Below, one piece after another: positions 11,877 through 22,536 of a stretch of DNA of 64,000 nt. This stretch comes from Shinisaurus crocodilurus (lineage: Eukaryota > Chordata > Lepidosauria > Squamata > Shinisauridae). The position numbers were made by a program, and so were the translations under genes. The stretch covers positions 183,490-247,489 of the forward strand of contig JAHFWL010000234.1 in the NCBI GenBank assembly GCA_021292165.1. The letters run 5' to 3'. The first letter of the stretch is position 1. Each line of letters begins with the position of its first letter. The notes below the pieces were generated by a model. It saw nothing but the letters and a program-made list of their open reading frames with translations, ran no database searches and was not told the origin of the DNA.

Positions 11877-12174
11877 GAATAAATGAATGTTCAACAATTA
11901 AATTTCCTAGAGGTAGAAACATAAAACCAAACAGTAGCAGCGAAAGCCACAAAGTATCCTTGTTTTGACCTGGCTCCACACCTAAGGTAATTTGATGCAA
12001 TGCATTGCAGGACAAAATTGATTGAAATGCCATTGATTTAGTGCTCATATGGGGTATTAAAAAAAATTAGTCCCAGTCAAGTTCCCCCACCCCACCCCGC
12101 TCTCTCTAGCATCTAGATACCCATGTCATTTAGGTAGATATGCCTAAATGTTTGATAGATCTATGTATTGTGGG

Positions 12175-12304
12175 GGGGGGAGCTTAACCTAGGACCACCA
12201 TTTTGGGGAGCAGTAGTAGGCGGTCACTTGTGACCGAATAAGATTGTCTTCCAGGATAAAATTACAAAAGAAAATTATATAAAGAGCAAATTGTATAAAA
12301 TTGT
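12175..12304 (-). mobile_element. likely 3' UTR of the zinc-finger LINE
   Basis: Just beyond the last coding frame, the minus strand reads CCTGGAAGACAATCTTATTC, then GGTCACAAGTGACCGCCTAC, a compact palindrome-containing segment (GGTCACAAGTGACC). Its position fits the 3' end of the 12305-13760 element. This is inferred from position only. Confidence 0.4.
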
Positions 12305-13760
12305 GTAGACTCTAGCGATGGGTCCATAAGTGACTGTGGAGGCCAATTCTAGCTCCACACAGCTTCCCACAGTGAGGACACAGGTTACCAGATGGAAGAT
12401 GGTCCTGTAAAGGATTCGTTTGATGTGTGTTTCCCTTAGCACGTTTCTCCCTTTCACCTTGCACTCGGGCTTCTTCAAAGTCCATGGAACCTTTGTGAAA
12501 GGCCAACCTCCATTTATCGTTCATTGGCCAGAGCTTCCCAGTTTTCGACGTTTATATTGCATTTTTTTAGATTAGTCTTAAGAACATCTTTAAACCTCTT
12601 ATACTGACCACCGATATTCTGCTTTCCATCCTTGAGTTGGGAATAAAGTAACTGCTTTGGGAGACGGCAGTCAGACATTCGAACAACATGACCGGTCCAC
12701 TGAAGTTGGCGTAGAAGGATCATTTTTTCAACGCCAGTAGTCTTTGCTTCTTCCAGTACACTGACATTTGTTCGCCTATCTTCCCAAGTAATTCGCAGGA
12801 TTTTCCGGAGGCAACGTTGATGAAATCTTTCAAGGAGGTGGAAGTGACGTTTATAGATAGTCCATGTTTCGCAGGCATACAATAAAGTTGGTAATACAAT
12901 GGCTTTATAAACCAGCGTTTTGGTCTCCTTACAAATATCCTGATCCTCGAACACTCTATGTTTTATTCGAGAAAACGCGGCACTTGCGGAGCTCAGACGA
13001 TGCTGGATTTCACTGTCGATGTTAGCTGTAACAGAAAGATAGCTGCCAAGATAAAGCGATTGACATTTTCCAGTATTGCCCCACCAAGCTGGATAGATGG
13101 CATCACCAAAGGGTTAACTTGCACTTGCTGATGAATAAAGCACTTACTGATAAAGCACTCTGGTTTTTTTGGTGTTAAGTGAGAGACCAAGTTTTTCGTA
13201 TGCTTCTGCAAAAGCATTTAGGATAGTTTGGAGGTCATCCTCTGAATGTGCGGAGACCACATTATCATCAGCATACTGAAGTTCCATAACGGAGGTTGTA
13301 ATTACCTTACTTTTTGCTTTCAGCCTACTGAGGTTAAAAAGCTTTCCATCTGTTCGATATATAATTCCCACACCAGTGGGAAGTTTCTCCTCGACAAGAT
13401 GTAAAATCATGGTGATGAAAATAGCAAATAATGTTGGGGCAATAACACATCCCTGTTTAACACCTGATCCCACTTTAAATGGAGCATCATGAGAGCTGTT
13501 GTTGTCCAAAACCGTTGCCGTCATGTTGTCATGGAGAAGTCGCAAGATATCCACAAATTTATTGGGGCATCCAATTTTCATAAGGATAGAGAGCCGTTCG
13601 GTCTACAGTATCAAAGGCCTTAGCAAGATCAATAAATGCCATATAAAGGGGTTGATTTTGCTCCCGGCATTTTTCTTGGAGCTGACGTGCAGTAAGAATC
13701 ATGTCTACTGTCCCTCTAGAGGGGTGGAAACCATATTGAGATTCGGGGAGGATCGTCAAG
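12305..13760 (-). mobile_element. decayed non-LTR retrotransposon with C-terminal zinc finger
   Basis: Three minus-strand frames align as one broken reverse transcriptase. The first (13559-13759) has YGFHPSRGTVDMI and MAFIDLAKAFDTVDR (RT motif A). The second (13144-13581) has GVKQGCVIAPTLFAIFI (motif B) and LQYADDN (motif C). The third (12514-12954) has LPTLLYACETWT and LQWTGHVVRMSD. A last frame (12312-12524) encodes a CPHCGKLC...H...H zinc finger. Frameshifts separate the parts and the 5' end is cut at about 13760. The finger and the GHVVRM motif set it apart from L2 and CR1. The clade is not resolved. Confidence 0.85.
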
Positions 13761-14236
13761 TGCCATGTCTAGAAAGGTCCCTAGCCAATTTAGTATTTCA
13801 GTCAATTATGTCCCCTTCGTGCATGGCAGCCCATGAAGAGGGGTAGATGTGAAGAAACATATAGCAATGGAGTTCGACACATAGGCAAGTCTGCTTAAAC
13901 CAGCAATGAGGAAACACCAGCCCACATGCTGGATTTGGCCTTCAGGGCTCCCCAGCCAGCTAACCAAGGTCCCAATTAATGTCCCTCTCCCTTCCCGAAG
14001 CCCTTCTCCTCCTTGAAGCCCCACTCAGAGGAGGGGGTGGAGAGCTCAAGAGAGAACTGCTGTTTCATATAGGAGCCCCTGGGGGTGTGTGTGTCTCCAA
14101 AATGGAATTCATTCCTTGGGCTGAAAGAGACTCAACGTCAACGGCCATGTCGTAGACATTTCTTATAAGAGCAAATCCAGTGTTGGAAGTGGGTAATGAT
14201 TTTTGGGAAGGGAGAAAATGAATGGGTGCATGTTTA
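13761..14236. other. unassigned sequence
   Basis: C-rich text at 13900-14050 (GGCCTTCAGGGCTCC and flanks) may be part of an old repeat. Nothing can be named. Confidence 0.4.

Positions 14237-14281
<45 letters not shown>
14237..14281. repeat. (GT)n/(GA)n microsatellite
   Basis: A short GT run followed by GA repeats. The Ser-Leu and Arg-Glu open frames over it are artefacts. Confidence 0.95.
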
Positions 14282-14283
<2 letters not shown>

Positions 14284-14580
14284 ATACTCCCACCCATTTT
14301 GCACTCTGCCCCACCCACAGCTGGCCAGAGGCCCCCAACATGCTTTCTAGGGCAGCACTTGGGCCAAAACATATTCCCTGCCCCTGATTAAAGCAGGAAG
14401 CACTGAACTCACTTGAATTTGTCCTAAGGGCACCATCATATTGATGGAAATTGTAATATTGCCTGCTTAAACCAACGAGGTAATATTACCACTAGTTAAG
14501 AGTGGGAGGAAAGGGTTAACTGAACAATTTGCAGGGTGCATGTTTTGTAGCCCTTCCTCCCTACTTCCTGCCTCTCTGTG

Positions 14581-14584
<4 letters not shown>

Positions 14585-14617
<33 letters not shown>
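14585..14617. repeat. (CT)n microsatellite
   Basis: A pure CT run of about 33 bp. Confidence 0.95.
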
Positions 14618-14620
<3 letters not shown>

Positions 14621-14801
14621 ATGATGGACACACACATATGAATAAATGGACTGCAAGTAAAACTAATAAATGTCTTCATTAGTTATAAACCTTGTATGGA
14701 CAATCCGTTTCCTTTTAAGAGCCTTTTAGCAGGGTTTAGCAACCCACGTGGTGATAACCAGTTTCAATAACCAGATTGTGCATAAGGGGGAAACCTCTGC
14801 T

Positions 14802-15429
14802 CAGGACCGGTGCAGGGCAGTTTGGCGCCCTAGGCGAAATTATATTTAGCGCCCCCCTCCTGCCGGGGGGGGCTCTGGAGCAAAGCAGCCCTGCTCTGCA
14901 AACCCCCCCCGCCACCACCTACCTTCCCCCCGCCCTGGCCGCCGCCTCCGAGGAGGAAGTGACGCGACGGGACCCCCGTGCTCTGTTTTTTGCTGGGAAA
15001 ACCAGGGTAACAGGGCTGTTTAAGCCCTGTTGCCCTGGTTCCTCCCACCAAAACAACGCGGGTGGGGCTCTGGAAGCGACGCAGAGAAGGTAGGGGGCGG
15101 GGGGCAGGTGGTGGTGGAGGTGGCGGGGGCGGCCTGGGGGTGGCAGCGGCGGCAGCAGCGGCGGCGGGGGGAGGCACGGCGGTGGGCGGGCGGGGGAGCG
15201 GCGCGGCGGCGGCGCGGCAGCAGTGGTCCGGCGGCGGCAGCGGCGGTGGGGGGAGGCCCGGTGGCGGCGGCAGCGGCGGCCCGGTGGCGGCAGGGGTGGC
15301 CCGGTGGCGGCGGGGGGTGGTGGCTCGGCGGCGGCAGCGGCAGCGAAGAGGAGCACAGCGTTTCTGCGCCCTCTTCAGCCACGCGCCCTAGGCAACTGCC
15401 TAGTTTGCCTAGCGGTGGCGCTGGCCCTG
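14802..15429. mobile_element. GC-rich non-autonomous hAT element with exact 8-bp TSD
   Basis: The ends are CAGGACCGGTGC and its imperfect inverse GCGCTGGCCCTG. The octamer cctctgct lies immediately on both sides (14794-14801 and 15430-15437). The subterminal GCGCCCTAGGC block is also inverted at both ends. The interior is extremely GC-rich with GGC/GGT tandem runs (15060-15350) and a hairpin core, CCAGGGTAACAGGGCTG | TTTAA | GCCCTGTTGCCCTGG, at about 15002-15042. Pro/Ala/Gly-rich open frames appear on both strands and are compositional, not coding. The same core occurs in the elements at 25185, 26150 and 54402, but those have different ends. Confidence 0.88.
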
Positions 15430-15437
15430 CCTCTGCT

Positions 15438-16635
15438 TCAGCCTAGCCAGTATACAGTAGGACCGACTCCTTCCCCTGTCCTCCAACACATATAGCAAGA
15501 TGTGATTGGGTATTTGGCACCATCAGGAAGCCTATTCATAGTGAAGGCGATATTGCTGTTCTCTCTCTGATTTGGCTTTGTGACATTGCCCTGCCCGTTA
15601 GCCAACTTTCATTGGCTGTCGGATGACATGATGTCATCACACTGTCTGTGTGATCCCCATTTGACTGGGGTCAACACAGGAAGTTGCAGTCTGGGTAAGG
15701 GACAAAGTGCAAAAAGTTGGTGAAAAATGTACCCCCCCCCAAAAAAAGTTCAATTTTGTCCCCTTGAAATCTCCCTTCACCCTGAATTTTTTGTATGCAA
15801 GAATTAAGTGTAGCTGAAGCTATTATACCTCTTTTTGTCTACGGACAGCTGCATGAGGCCAATGAATTACTAATGGGAAAAAATCTTACTGCAAATTATA
15901 GTTGTGCACTGTAAGGTTCTTAGTGGCAAAAACAGGGATCAGCAATTTAATGAACCTTATTTTGAGGAGGTAGGCTCATTTTGGGATTATCAGAAAATTC
16001 TACTCTGCAACGAACTATGAAATTCTGAGACGCATAAAGCATGTGAAATGGTACCTTTTGTACGTAGTTGGTTACACTGCTGCATTCTAAAGTTGCCACA
16101 AATATCCATGATTTGTCGGCTCTCCCACATAGCATCGCATACTTACTATTGTGGATATCTTACTGCAGTAAGTTCTTAAGTCCACAAAAAAGAGGTAACT
16201 GGATTTACTACCTATTTCACATTTAAGTCTACTGTGCATGTAACTTAACTGTGTGTGTGTGACTGTGAAACATTGATCATTTCAATCTTATTTTGGTGCC
16301 TTTGCATTCAAACGGGAGATATGATGCGCGACGCCGACATTTGCACGTAATACCATGCAGATGATGTGTAACGACTGTTCTTTCTTATCTGCAGCATGCA
16401 TGCACAGAGGTGTCTGGGTTTTTTGTTGTTTTTTTTTTGAATGGGAAACATGACACAAAATGAATCCCATTGTGGATAATCATGCACAAAGAGTGTGCAA
16501 AAAATGATCCAGATCTGTGTGGCAAACATCTCATGTCTTGCATTTGTGGATAAGTGTCCTGAACGTGTGATGCTACTATGCCGGAATTCAGAAATATATG
16601 CAGCCTGGCTACTCCCAGGCTGTGTAACTACCTCC
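15438..16635. other. unassigned sequence
   Basis: AT-rich text with no recognised repeat apart from short homopolymers near 15732 and 16423. No gene signal. Confidence 0.4.
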
Positions 16636-16639
16636 AAAG

Positions 16640-17340
16640 GAAGGCTAGGTTTGCTCTCTTTCTGCTGTCCTTCCTCCTGCAGGCAAAGACCACTTACCTT
16701 TTCCCCCAGCCCAACTCGCGTTCTCCTGAGTCAAGCTGGGGAAGCGACTTTCGGCTTCCTGGCAGGCCACTGTTTACATAGAAAATGCCATCAGATACAG
16801 CTGAAGTGGCCACAATTTGTGTGATTTGCACAAGTTGTGGCTGCTTTTGCTGCCTCAAGGCATTTTCTAGGTCAACGGCAGCCCGCCGAGAACCCGAAAG
16901 TCTGGCAAGCGGTGCGGCGACGTGCACTAGCTTTTGGCCGGGCTTGACAGATGCAGCAGCATCTGCCAAGCTGGAGGGAGGTTGGGGCCTGGAGGAGTGC
17001 CCACCCCTGGCCATAGGGTTGTTCGGACCCCCAACTCCAAAGTCAGAAAACCACTGCGGCCTTGTTGGAGCTGGGGATCTGCACTTGGGTCCCCTGCCCC
17101 CTCCCACAGCTGGCATGGAAAGAACCACGCCGGCTGCTTCTCCGAGGTCGCAAAAGCGGGACGGGCGGGGAGGGAAGGAGACCGACGCCACCGAGCAATG
17201 GCATATCCTGGCAGTGCCTCCTCAGCCTCCTTCCCTCCCCCTCCAAACCACCACAGTTAGGCTGCTGAAAGTGGCTGTCTGGCTGGTTTGCAGAGCAGGA
17301 GGAGCGCGGAGGTGACCTTTGCCTCCATGCTCCTCCCACT
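16640..17340 (-). other. GC-rich CpG-containing stretch, possible exon or promoter
   Basis: This ~700-bp stretch is CpG-bearing and unlike the AT-rich flanks. It has no inverted ends or tandem structure of the kind seen in the window's other GC-rich elements. On the minus strand a frame stays open from about 17227 to the TAA at 16694. Its last residues run directly into GGGGGAAAAG|GTAAGTGG, a textbook splice donor with exon end at about 16698. Against a coding exon: there is no ATG at the frame's 5' end (internal Met codons only), the plus strand is equally open, and I recognise no domain. It could be a 5' untranslated exon with a CpG island, or an unrecognised repeat. Confidence 0.3.
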
Positions 17341-17397
17341 CTGCACGTTATGTCCGTAATCCGTTTGCCCTAAATGGGTTTGTTGGGTTGGGTACTG

Positions 17398-17429
17398 TCT
17401 GTCTATCTGTCTGTCTATCTATCTATCTA
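17398..17429. repeat. (CTGT/CTAT)n tetranucleotide repeat
   Basis: Mixed CTGT and CTAT units abutting the Tigger-like MITE at 17430. Confidence 0.9.
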
Positions 17430-17684
17430 CAGTCATGCCTTGGATTGAGAGCATAATTCGTTCCGGAAACGTGCTTGTAATCCAAAACACTCTTTTATCA
17501 AAACGAAATCCCCCCAAAAAAAATTTGTACAGAGATTTTTAATTTAAGCCGTACTATAGTACTTGTATTGCGAGACGTCGCTTGTATATCAAGTAAAAAA
17601 AAATTAATACTGTAAATATTTAAAAATTTGCTTGTCTTGCAAAACGCTCTCAAACCAAGTTACTTGCAATCCAAGGTATTACTG
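17430..17684 (+). mobile_element. Tigger-like (Tc1/mariner) MITE, 255 bp
   Basis: It begins CAGTCATGCCTTGGATTG and ends with the inverse of CAGTAATACCTTGGATTGC, flanked by TA on both sides (428-429 and 685-686 of this kilobase). TA duplication and CAG...CTG ends with a CATGCCTTGG-like subterminus fit the TcMar-Tigger type. There is no transposase frame. Near-identical copies lie at 59871-60126 and 62502-62754, with a truncated inverse copy at 61155-61332. Confidence 0.85.
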
Positions 17685-17699
17685 TATCTATATTCATGT

Positions 17700-17842
17700 A
17701 ATTGTTATGTTTTTTATTGGATTTTTAATGTATTGTTTTATTGTTTTAATTAATTTTGGTTGTTCTGTAAGCCACCTTGAGTGTCATTTATTTATTTATT
17801 TATTTATTTGGTAGAAAGGCAGGGTACAAATAAAATAAATGC
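17700..17842 (+). mobile_element. L2-type 3' tail
   Basis: The order TTTTTATTGG, GTAAGCCACCTTGAGTG, (ATTT)n and GAAAGGCAGGGTACAAATAA is the recurrent LINE/SINE 3' end of this genome, seen also at 43060 and 59040. No coding part remains. Confidence 0.55.
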
Positions 17843-17846
17843 CTAC

Positions 17847-17925
17847 AGTTCCTATCATCCCTTTCCATTGGCTATGCTGGCTAGGGCTGATGGGAGTTAT
17901 TGCAGGTTGCTTGCTTAGGTGTAGG
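17847..17925. repeat. partial hAT-type palindrome
   Basis: CCTATCATCCCTTTCC, then GGCTATGCTGGCTAGGG and CTGATGGGAGTTATTGCAGG form a degenerate inverted repeat like the cores of the window's hAT MITEs. The outer ends are lost. Confidence 0.4.
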
Positions 17926-18015
17926 GTAGGCTTTTGATAGGACCTGTATCCATATGGCTTTCTTGTTTGTTTGTAACAATCTTTGTCCCGCTCAAAGTAA
18001 AGCAACTCTGCATAT

Positions 18016-18480
18016 GAATATGAGCCAGCAATGCGATGTGGCTGCAAAGAAGGCAAATGCTATTTTGGGCTGCATTAATAGAAGTATAGCTTCCCAATCG
18101 CGTGAAGTGATAATTCCCCTTTACTCGGCACTGGTTAGGCCTCATCTTGAGTACTGTGTCCAGTTCTGGGCACCACAGAGGAGGGCCAGGATTTCTTCTC
18201 GATCATCCCAGTTTGCAGGACACGGGATAATGGGCTCAAGTTACAGGAACCCAGATTCCACCTAAACATCAGGAAAAATTTCCTGACTGTCAGAGCGATA
18301 AGACAATGGAACCAACTACCTAGGGAGGTGGTGGGCTCTCCCAATCTGGAGGCATTCAAGGTGCAGCTAGACGGCCATCTGTCGGGGATGCTTTGACTTG
18401 GGTTCCTGCATTGAGCAGCGGGTTGGACTCGATGGCCTGGTAGGCCCCTTCCAACTCTACTTTTCTATGATTCTATGATA
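18016..18480 (+). mobile_element. CR1 LINE 3' end with (ATTCTATGA)n tail
   Basis: The forward frame reads [20 protein letters not shown] and [18 protein letters not shown], the conserved CR1 ORF2 C-terminal region. It then jumps by an internal deletion to the 3' UTR (AGGAGGGCCAGGATTTCTTC; AACCAACTACCTAGGGAGG). The end is GGGTTGGACTCGATGGCC, CCCTTCCAACTCTA and TTCTATGATTCTATGA, the diagnostic CR1 tail. The 5S SINEs at 36898 and 52103 share this last ~80 bp. Confidence 0.9.
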
Positions 18481-18527
18481 TGTGCCTAATATTAATACCT
18501 TTTAAAAAAAGGAAAACTGCCAACTCA

Positions 18528-18672
18528 GCAGTGTTCCAAGGTTCAGTCCCTGGCATCTCCAGGCATGAGCTGGGGAAAGACTCCTGTCTGAAACCCTGGA
18601 GAGCCATCGCCAATCAATGAAATACTGAGCTAGAGGGACCAATGGTCTAACTTGGCATAGGGCAGCATCCTG
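18528..18672 (+). mobile_element. tRNA-Ala-like SINE, 5' truncated
   Basis: It contains the box B equivalent GGTTCAGTCCCTGGCATC, then GAAACCCTGGAGAGCC and ATACTGAGCTAGAGGGACC, the order of the SINE family at 34411-34592. The front half of the tRNA head is missing. Confidence 0.8.
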
Positions 18673-18689
18673 TGATTCATCTAGAGTGT

Positions 18690-18820
18690 TAATGCCTTTT
18701 TTAAAATTCGGTTTGCCATTGCAATGACACCCATTTTACAGATGGGAAACTGAAACGGTGAGGTCGTGACTTGACCAAGGCCACACAGTAAGACAGTGGC
18801 AGAGATGGGTCATGTTTTTT
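18690..18820 (-). mobile_element. MIR-like SINE core
   Basis: ACCCATTTTACAGATGGGAA, then CTTGACCAAGGCCACACAG, is the inverse of the MIR core (GTGACCTTGG...TAAAATGGG). Only the core is preserved. Confidence 0.6.
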
Positions 18821-19160
18821 AGATCTCGCTTTGGCTGGAGTCTGCCTTGTTGAACCTCCTGCAACTACTGACTAAGGCCGATTCATGGTAAATAGAGGGA
18901 GAAATCGTTAGAAATGGGACGAAAGCCATGCACACTATGCTAGCTCCATAGCAGAACTCATGATTTGCATGCAAAACATCACAGGTTCAGGCCCTGGCAT
19001 CTCCAATAGCTCTTGGAAAGGCCCCAGCCTGGAACCCCGGAGAGCTACTGCTGCTGGAGAGTGTAGACCAGTGTTCTCCAACCTTGGGTCCCCAGATGTT
19101 TTTGGCCTACAACTCCCGGCATGCCCCAGCCAGCTATGCTGGCTGGGGCATGCTGGAGTT

Positions 19161-19163
<3 letters not shown>

Positions 19164-19216
<53 letters not shown>

Positions 19217-22200
19217 TTATTTATTACCCGCCTCTCCATCTAGATCGAGGCGGGGAACAACAGAAAATATAAAATACCTAAACTAAAACAACACAATATA
19301 TACTATTAAACATCTTAAAACATCCTAAAAACATCTTAAAACATCTTTAAAACATCTTTAAAACATCTTTAAAACATCCTAAATTCCGCCGGATAGGCCT
19401 GCCGGAAGAGTTCAGTCTTTATGGCTTTTTAAAGTCCAAAAGACTGACAAGTTGACGTATCTCCTCCGGCAGGCCATTCCATAATCTGGGAGCAGCAGAA
19501 GAGAAGGTCCTCTGGGTAATGCTAGTCAGCCTAGTTTTGGCTGACTGAAGCAGATTCTTCCCAGAGGACCTAAGTGTGCGGGGTGGATTGTACGGGAGAA
19601 GGCGATCCCGTAGGTAGCCTGGACCCAAACCATGTAGGGCTTTAAAGGTAATAACCAACACTTTATACTTCGCCCGGAAACTGATTGGCAGCCAGTGGAG
19701 TGCTTTTAAAACTGGTGTGATATGGGCACCCCTAGGTGTACCAGCAACCAGTCTGGCTGCCATATTTTGCACTAATTGAAGTTTCCGGACTAGGTATAAA
19801 GGTAGCCCTATGTACAGCGCATTACAGAAGTCGAGCCTCGAAGTTACCAGTGCGTGCACTACCGTCTTTAGGTCTTCCAACTCTAGGAAGGGGCGCAGCT
19901 GGCGTATCAGCCGAAGCTGATAATAGGCACTCCTAGCCGTCACATCTATCTCGGATGTCATTTGGAGCGACGGATCCAGAAGCACCCCTAAGCTGCGAAC
20001 ACAGTCTTTCAGGGGAAGTGTAACCCCATCCAGAACTGGTTGACAAACCTCCAAACCCAGGTTGTGGCCTTTGACAGCAAGCACCTCCGTCTTGTCTGGA
20101 TTCAATTTCAGTTTGTTTTCCCTCATCCAGCCCATTACTGCCTCCAGGCATTTATTCAGAGGAGACACACTATCCTTAGCTGATGCTGTTGATGAAGGCA
20201 TAGAGAAATATATTTGGGTGTCATCAGCATACTGATAGCACCCCGCCCCATGCCTCTGGATGATCTCTCCCAGTGGTTTCATGTAGATATAAATAGCATT
20301 GGGGAAAGAATAGGTCCTTGTGGCACGCCACATAGCAGCTCCTTTTTGGAGGAGCACCTATTTATTATTTATTTTATTACATTTACCTATCCCCAAGCAT
20401 CACCATCTGGAACCTACCCGAGAGGTAGGACCGGAACCACTGAAGCACAATGCCCCCGATTCCCAATCCCCTCAGGCGTTCCAGAAGGATACCATGGTTG
20501 ATGGTATCGAAAGCCGCTGAGAGGTCCAGAAGCACCAACAGGGACACACTCCCCCTGTCGGTACTCAGGCGCAGATCATCTACTAAGGCGACCATAGCAG
20601 TCTCAACTCCGTATCCTGTTCTGAAGCCAGTTTGAAATGGGTCTAGAAAATCGGTGTCATCCAAAACTGCTTGGAGTTGGAAGGCAACCGCCCTCTCGAT
20701 CACCTTGCCCAAAAATGGAAGATTGGACACTGGCCTATAATTGTTAAGGTCCAAGGGATCCCAGGAGGGCTTTTTCAGAAGCGGCCGCACCACCGCTTCT
20801 TTCAAACATGATGGAAAATTCCCTCCCTGGAGAGATGCATTAACAATACGCTGTACTTGTAGTCCAACTGCATCTCCTCCTTGGACAACCAACCAGGAAG
20901 GACAGGGATCGAGCAGGCAGGTAGTCCTCTTCACTCGGCCAAGCAGCTTGTCCACGTCCTCGGTACTCACCAACTGAAACTGATCCAGTGTAATCCTACT
21001 TGCGGAGTTGCTGGACACTCCATTGTCTGCTTCTGCTACAATGAGGGCGTCTAAGTCGGCTCTTATCCGAGAGATTTTATCTGTGAAATGATTGTTAAAG
21101 GCATCACAGCGAGCAACCGTAGGCTCTAAAATCGGGTTCAGGGGGGAAGGTGTCTGCGTTAGACCCCTCACCACCCTGAACAGTTCTGCTGGACGCGAAT
21201 TCGCAGACGCAATGCGTGCAGAGAAGAAAACTTTCTTCGCTGCACGTATTGCCACCCCATAGGAGCGAAGATGCTCTCTATGACGTGTCTTATCGGATAT
21301 GAGTCGAGTTTTTCGCCATCGACGCTCCAGTCGTCGTCCTTTCCACTTCAGTTCCCTGAGATCTTCTGTAAACCAGGGTGCCCGATTAGAAGCGGGCCGG
21401 AGAGGACGTTTGGGGGCGATCATGTTGATAGCCCTGGTTAGATCTTGATTCCATCTGTCAACCAGGGTTTCAACAGGTTCGTCGACGGTACCAGCCGTAG
21501 ACCCCTCTAAGGCTTTCTGGAATCCAAGAGGATCCATCAGCCTTCGAGGGCGGACCATCTTAATAGGTCCGCCACCCCTGCAGGGGTGAATAGTAGCTGC
21601 GATACTAACCCTAACCAGAAAATGATCTGTCCATGACAATGCAGAGGTATTGATGACCTCTGCCCACAGATCTGTCTGTTCAGAACTGAAAACAGCATCG
21701 AGGGTGTGACCTGCTAAATGGGTGGGTCCAGAGACCAATTGGGATAGGCCCATGTTTGTCATGGATGCCATGAACTCCCGAGCTGCACCTGACAAACTGG
21801 TCCCTAATGGGATGTTGAAGTCGCCCAGGACCAAGAGCCTGGGCGAGTCCAACACCAGCTCCGAGACCAGTTCCATGAGCTCGGCCAGGAAGTCTGTTAG
21901 GCAGCGGGGTGGCCGGTACACCAACAGAATCCCTAGTCTATCCTTGGTCTTCAGACTCAGGTATACACACTCAGTGTGATTCAATTCCCGAACAGGAAGT
22001 CTGGTTAGGTTAAGATTATCTTTATAAACCACAGCTACTCCACCCCCCCGCCCACTTTCCCTCACCTGCTCACTAACACAGTACCCAGCTGGGAGGGCCT
22101 GGGCCCATGTTGGGCCACTGTCATCTCCCAGCCAGGTCTCTGTGAAGCACGCCAGGTCTGCCTCCTCATCCAAAAGGAGGTCATAGATTATATTAGTTTT

Positions 22201-22536
22201 GTTTTTAACTGACCTGGCATTGCATAGGAGCAAGGAGAGGTTCTGTGGGTGGTCTGGTTCGTTCTCCAAGTTCCCCAGGTTGACAGGGCGATCGGAAGGT
22301 AAGATGGGTATTATATATCTATCTCTCCTTCCCCTGTAATGGCATTTCGCCCTGCCATCGCCATATCTCCCTCTGCCCCGCACAACACATATTTCTGCTC
22401 CCACACACATTATGCCCTGCTGGCAACAGGTTGCCTTCAGGTCTCTCAGAGGGCGGGGGGGAAGGTGGTGTTCAGGCGGCTGCCTTTGCTCCCTCCTCCT
22501 CCCAGGTGTTGCCTCCTCGGGGCTGCTGCTCAGCTG
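19164..22536 (-). mobile_element. near-complete L2-clade LINE (3.37 kb)
   Basis: On the minus strand it runs from about 22536, inside the MITE, to an (ATT)n tail at 19164-19215, preceded by the 3' UTR GAGGCGGGTAATAAATAAA. The target duplication gttgta flanks it. It carries endonuclease and reverse transcriptase coding sequence (see the separate entry). A second family member, with the same GAGAGGCGGGTAAGAAATA 3' end and a (GAT)n tail, lies at 47609-49432. A small A/T-rich tract at about 20357-20385 and frameshifts break the coding region, so this copy is recent but not active as it stands. Confidence 0.92.
19419..22525 (-). pseudogene. L2 ORF2 (endonuclease-reverse transcriptase), frameshifted
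   Basis: A 2.1-kb frame (22525 down to 20383; the first ~11 residues of the open frame upstream are MITE sequence) encodes an APE-type endonuclease: LLLCNARSVKNK, CFTETWL, LVLGDFN, and WTDHFLVRVS in place of the usual SDH. The reverse transcriptase follows: NNYRPVSNLPFLGKVIE, FQTGFRTGYGVETAM and LLDLSAAFDTINH (motif A). A break at about 20357-20383 shifts the frame. The second part (20357-19419) has CYQYADDTQIYFS (motif C), FCNALYIGLPL, LHGLGPGYLRDRLLPY and SSAAPRLWNGLPEE. All key RT aspartates are present, but the two parts are not in one frame. Confidence 0.9.

Noticed and set aside
12312..12524. C2H2-type zinc finger as a host zinc-finger gene
   Set aside because: A single finger directly after reverse transcriptase coding sequence on the same strand. 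It is the C-terminus of the retrotransposon.
14830..15446. Long Pro/Ala/Gly-rich open frames on both strands
   Set aside because: They fall wholly inside a GC-rich hAT insertion with an exact 8-bp duplication and arise from GGC/GGT runs on both strands.
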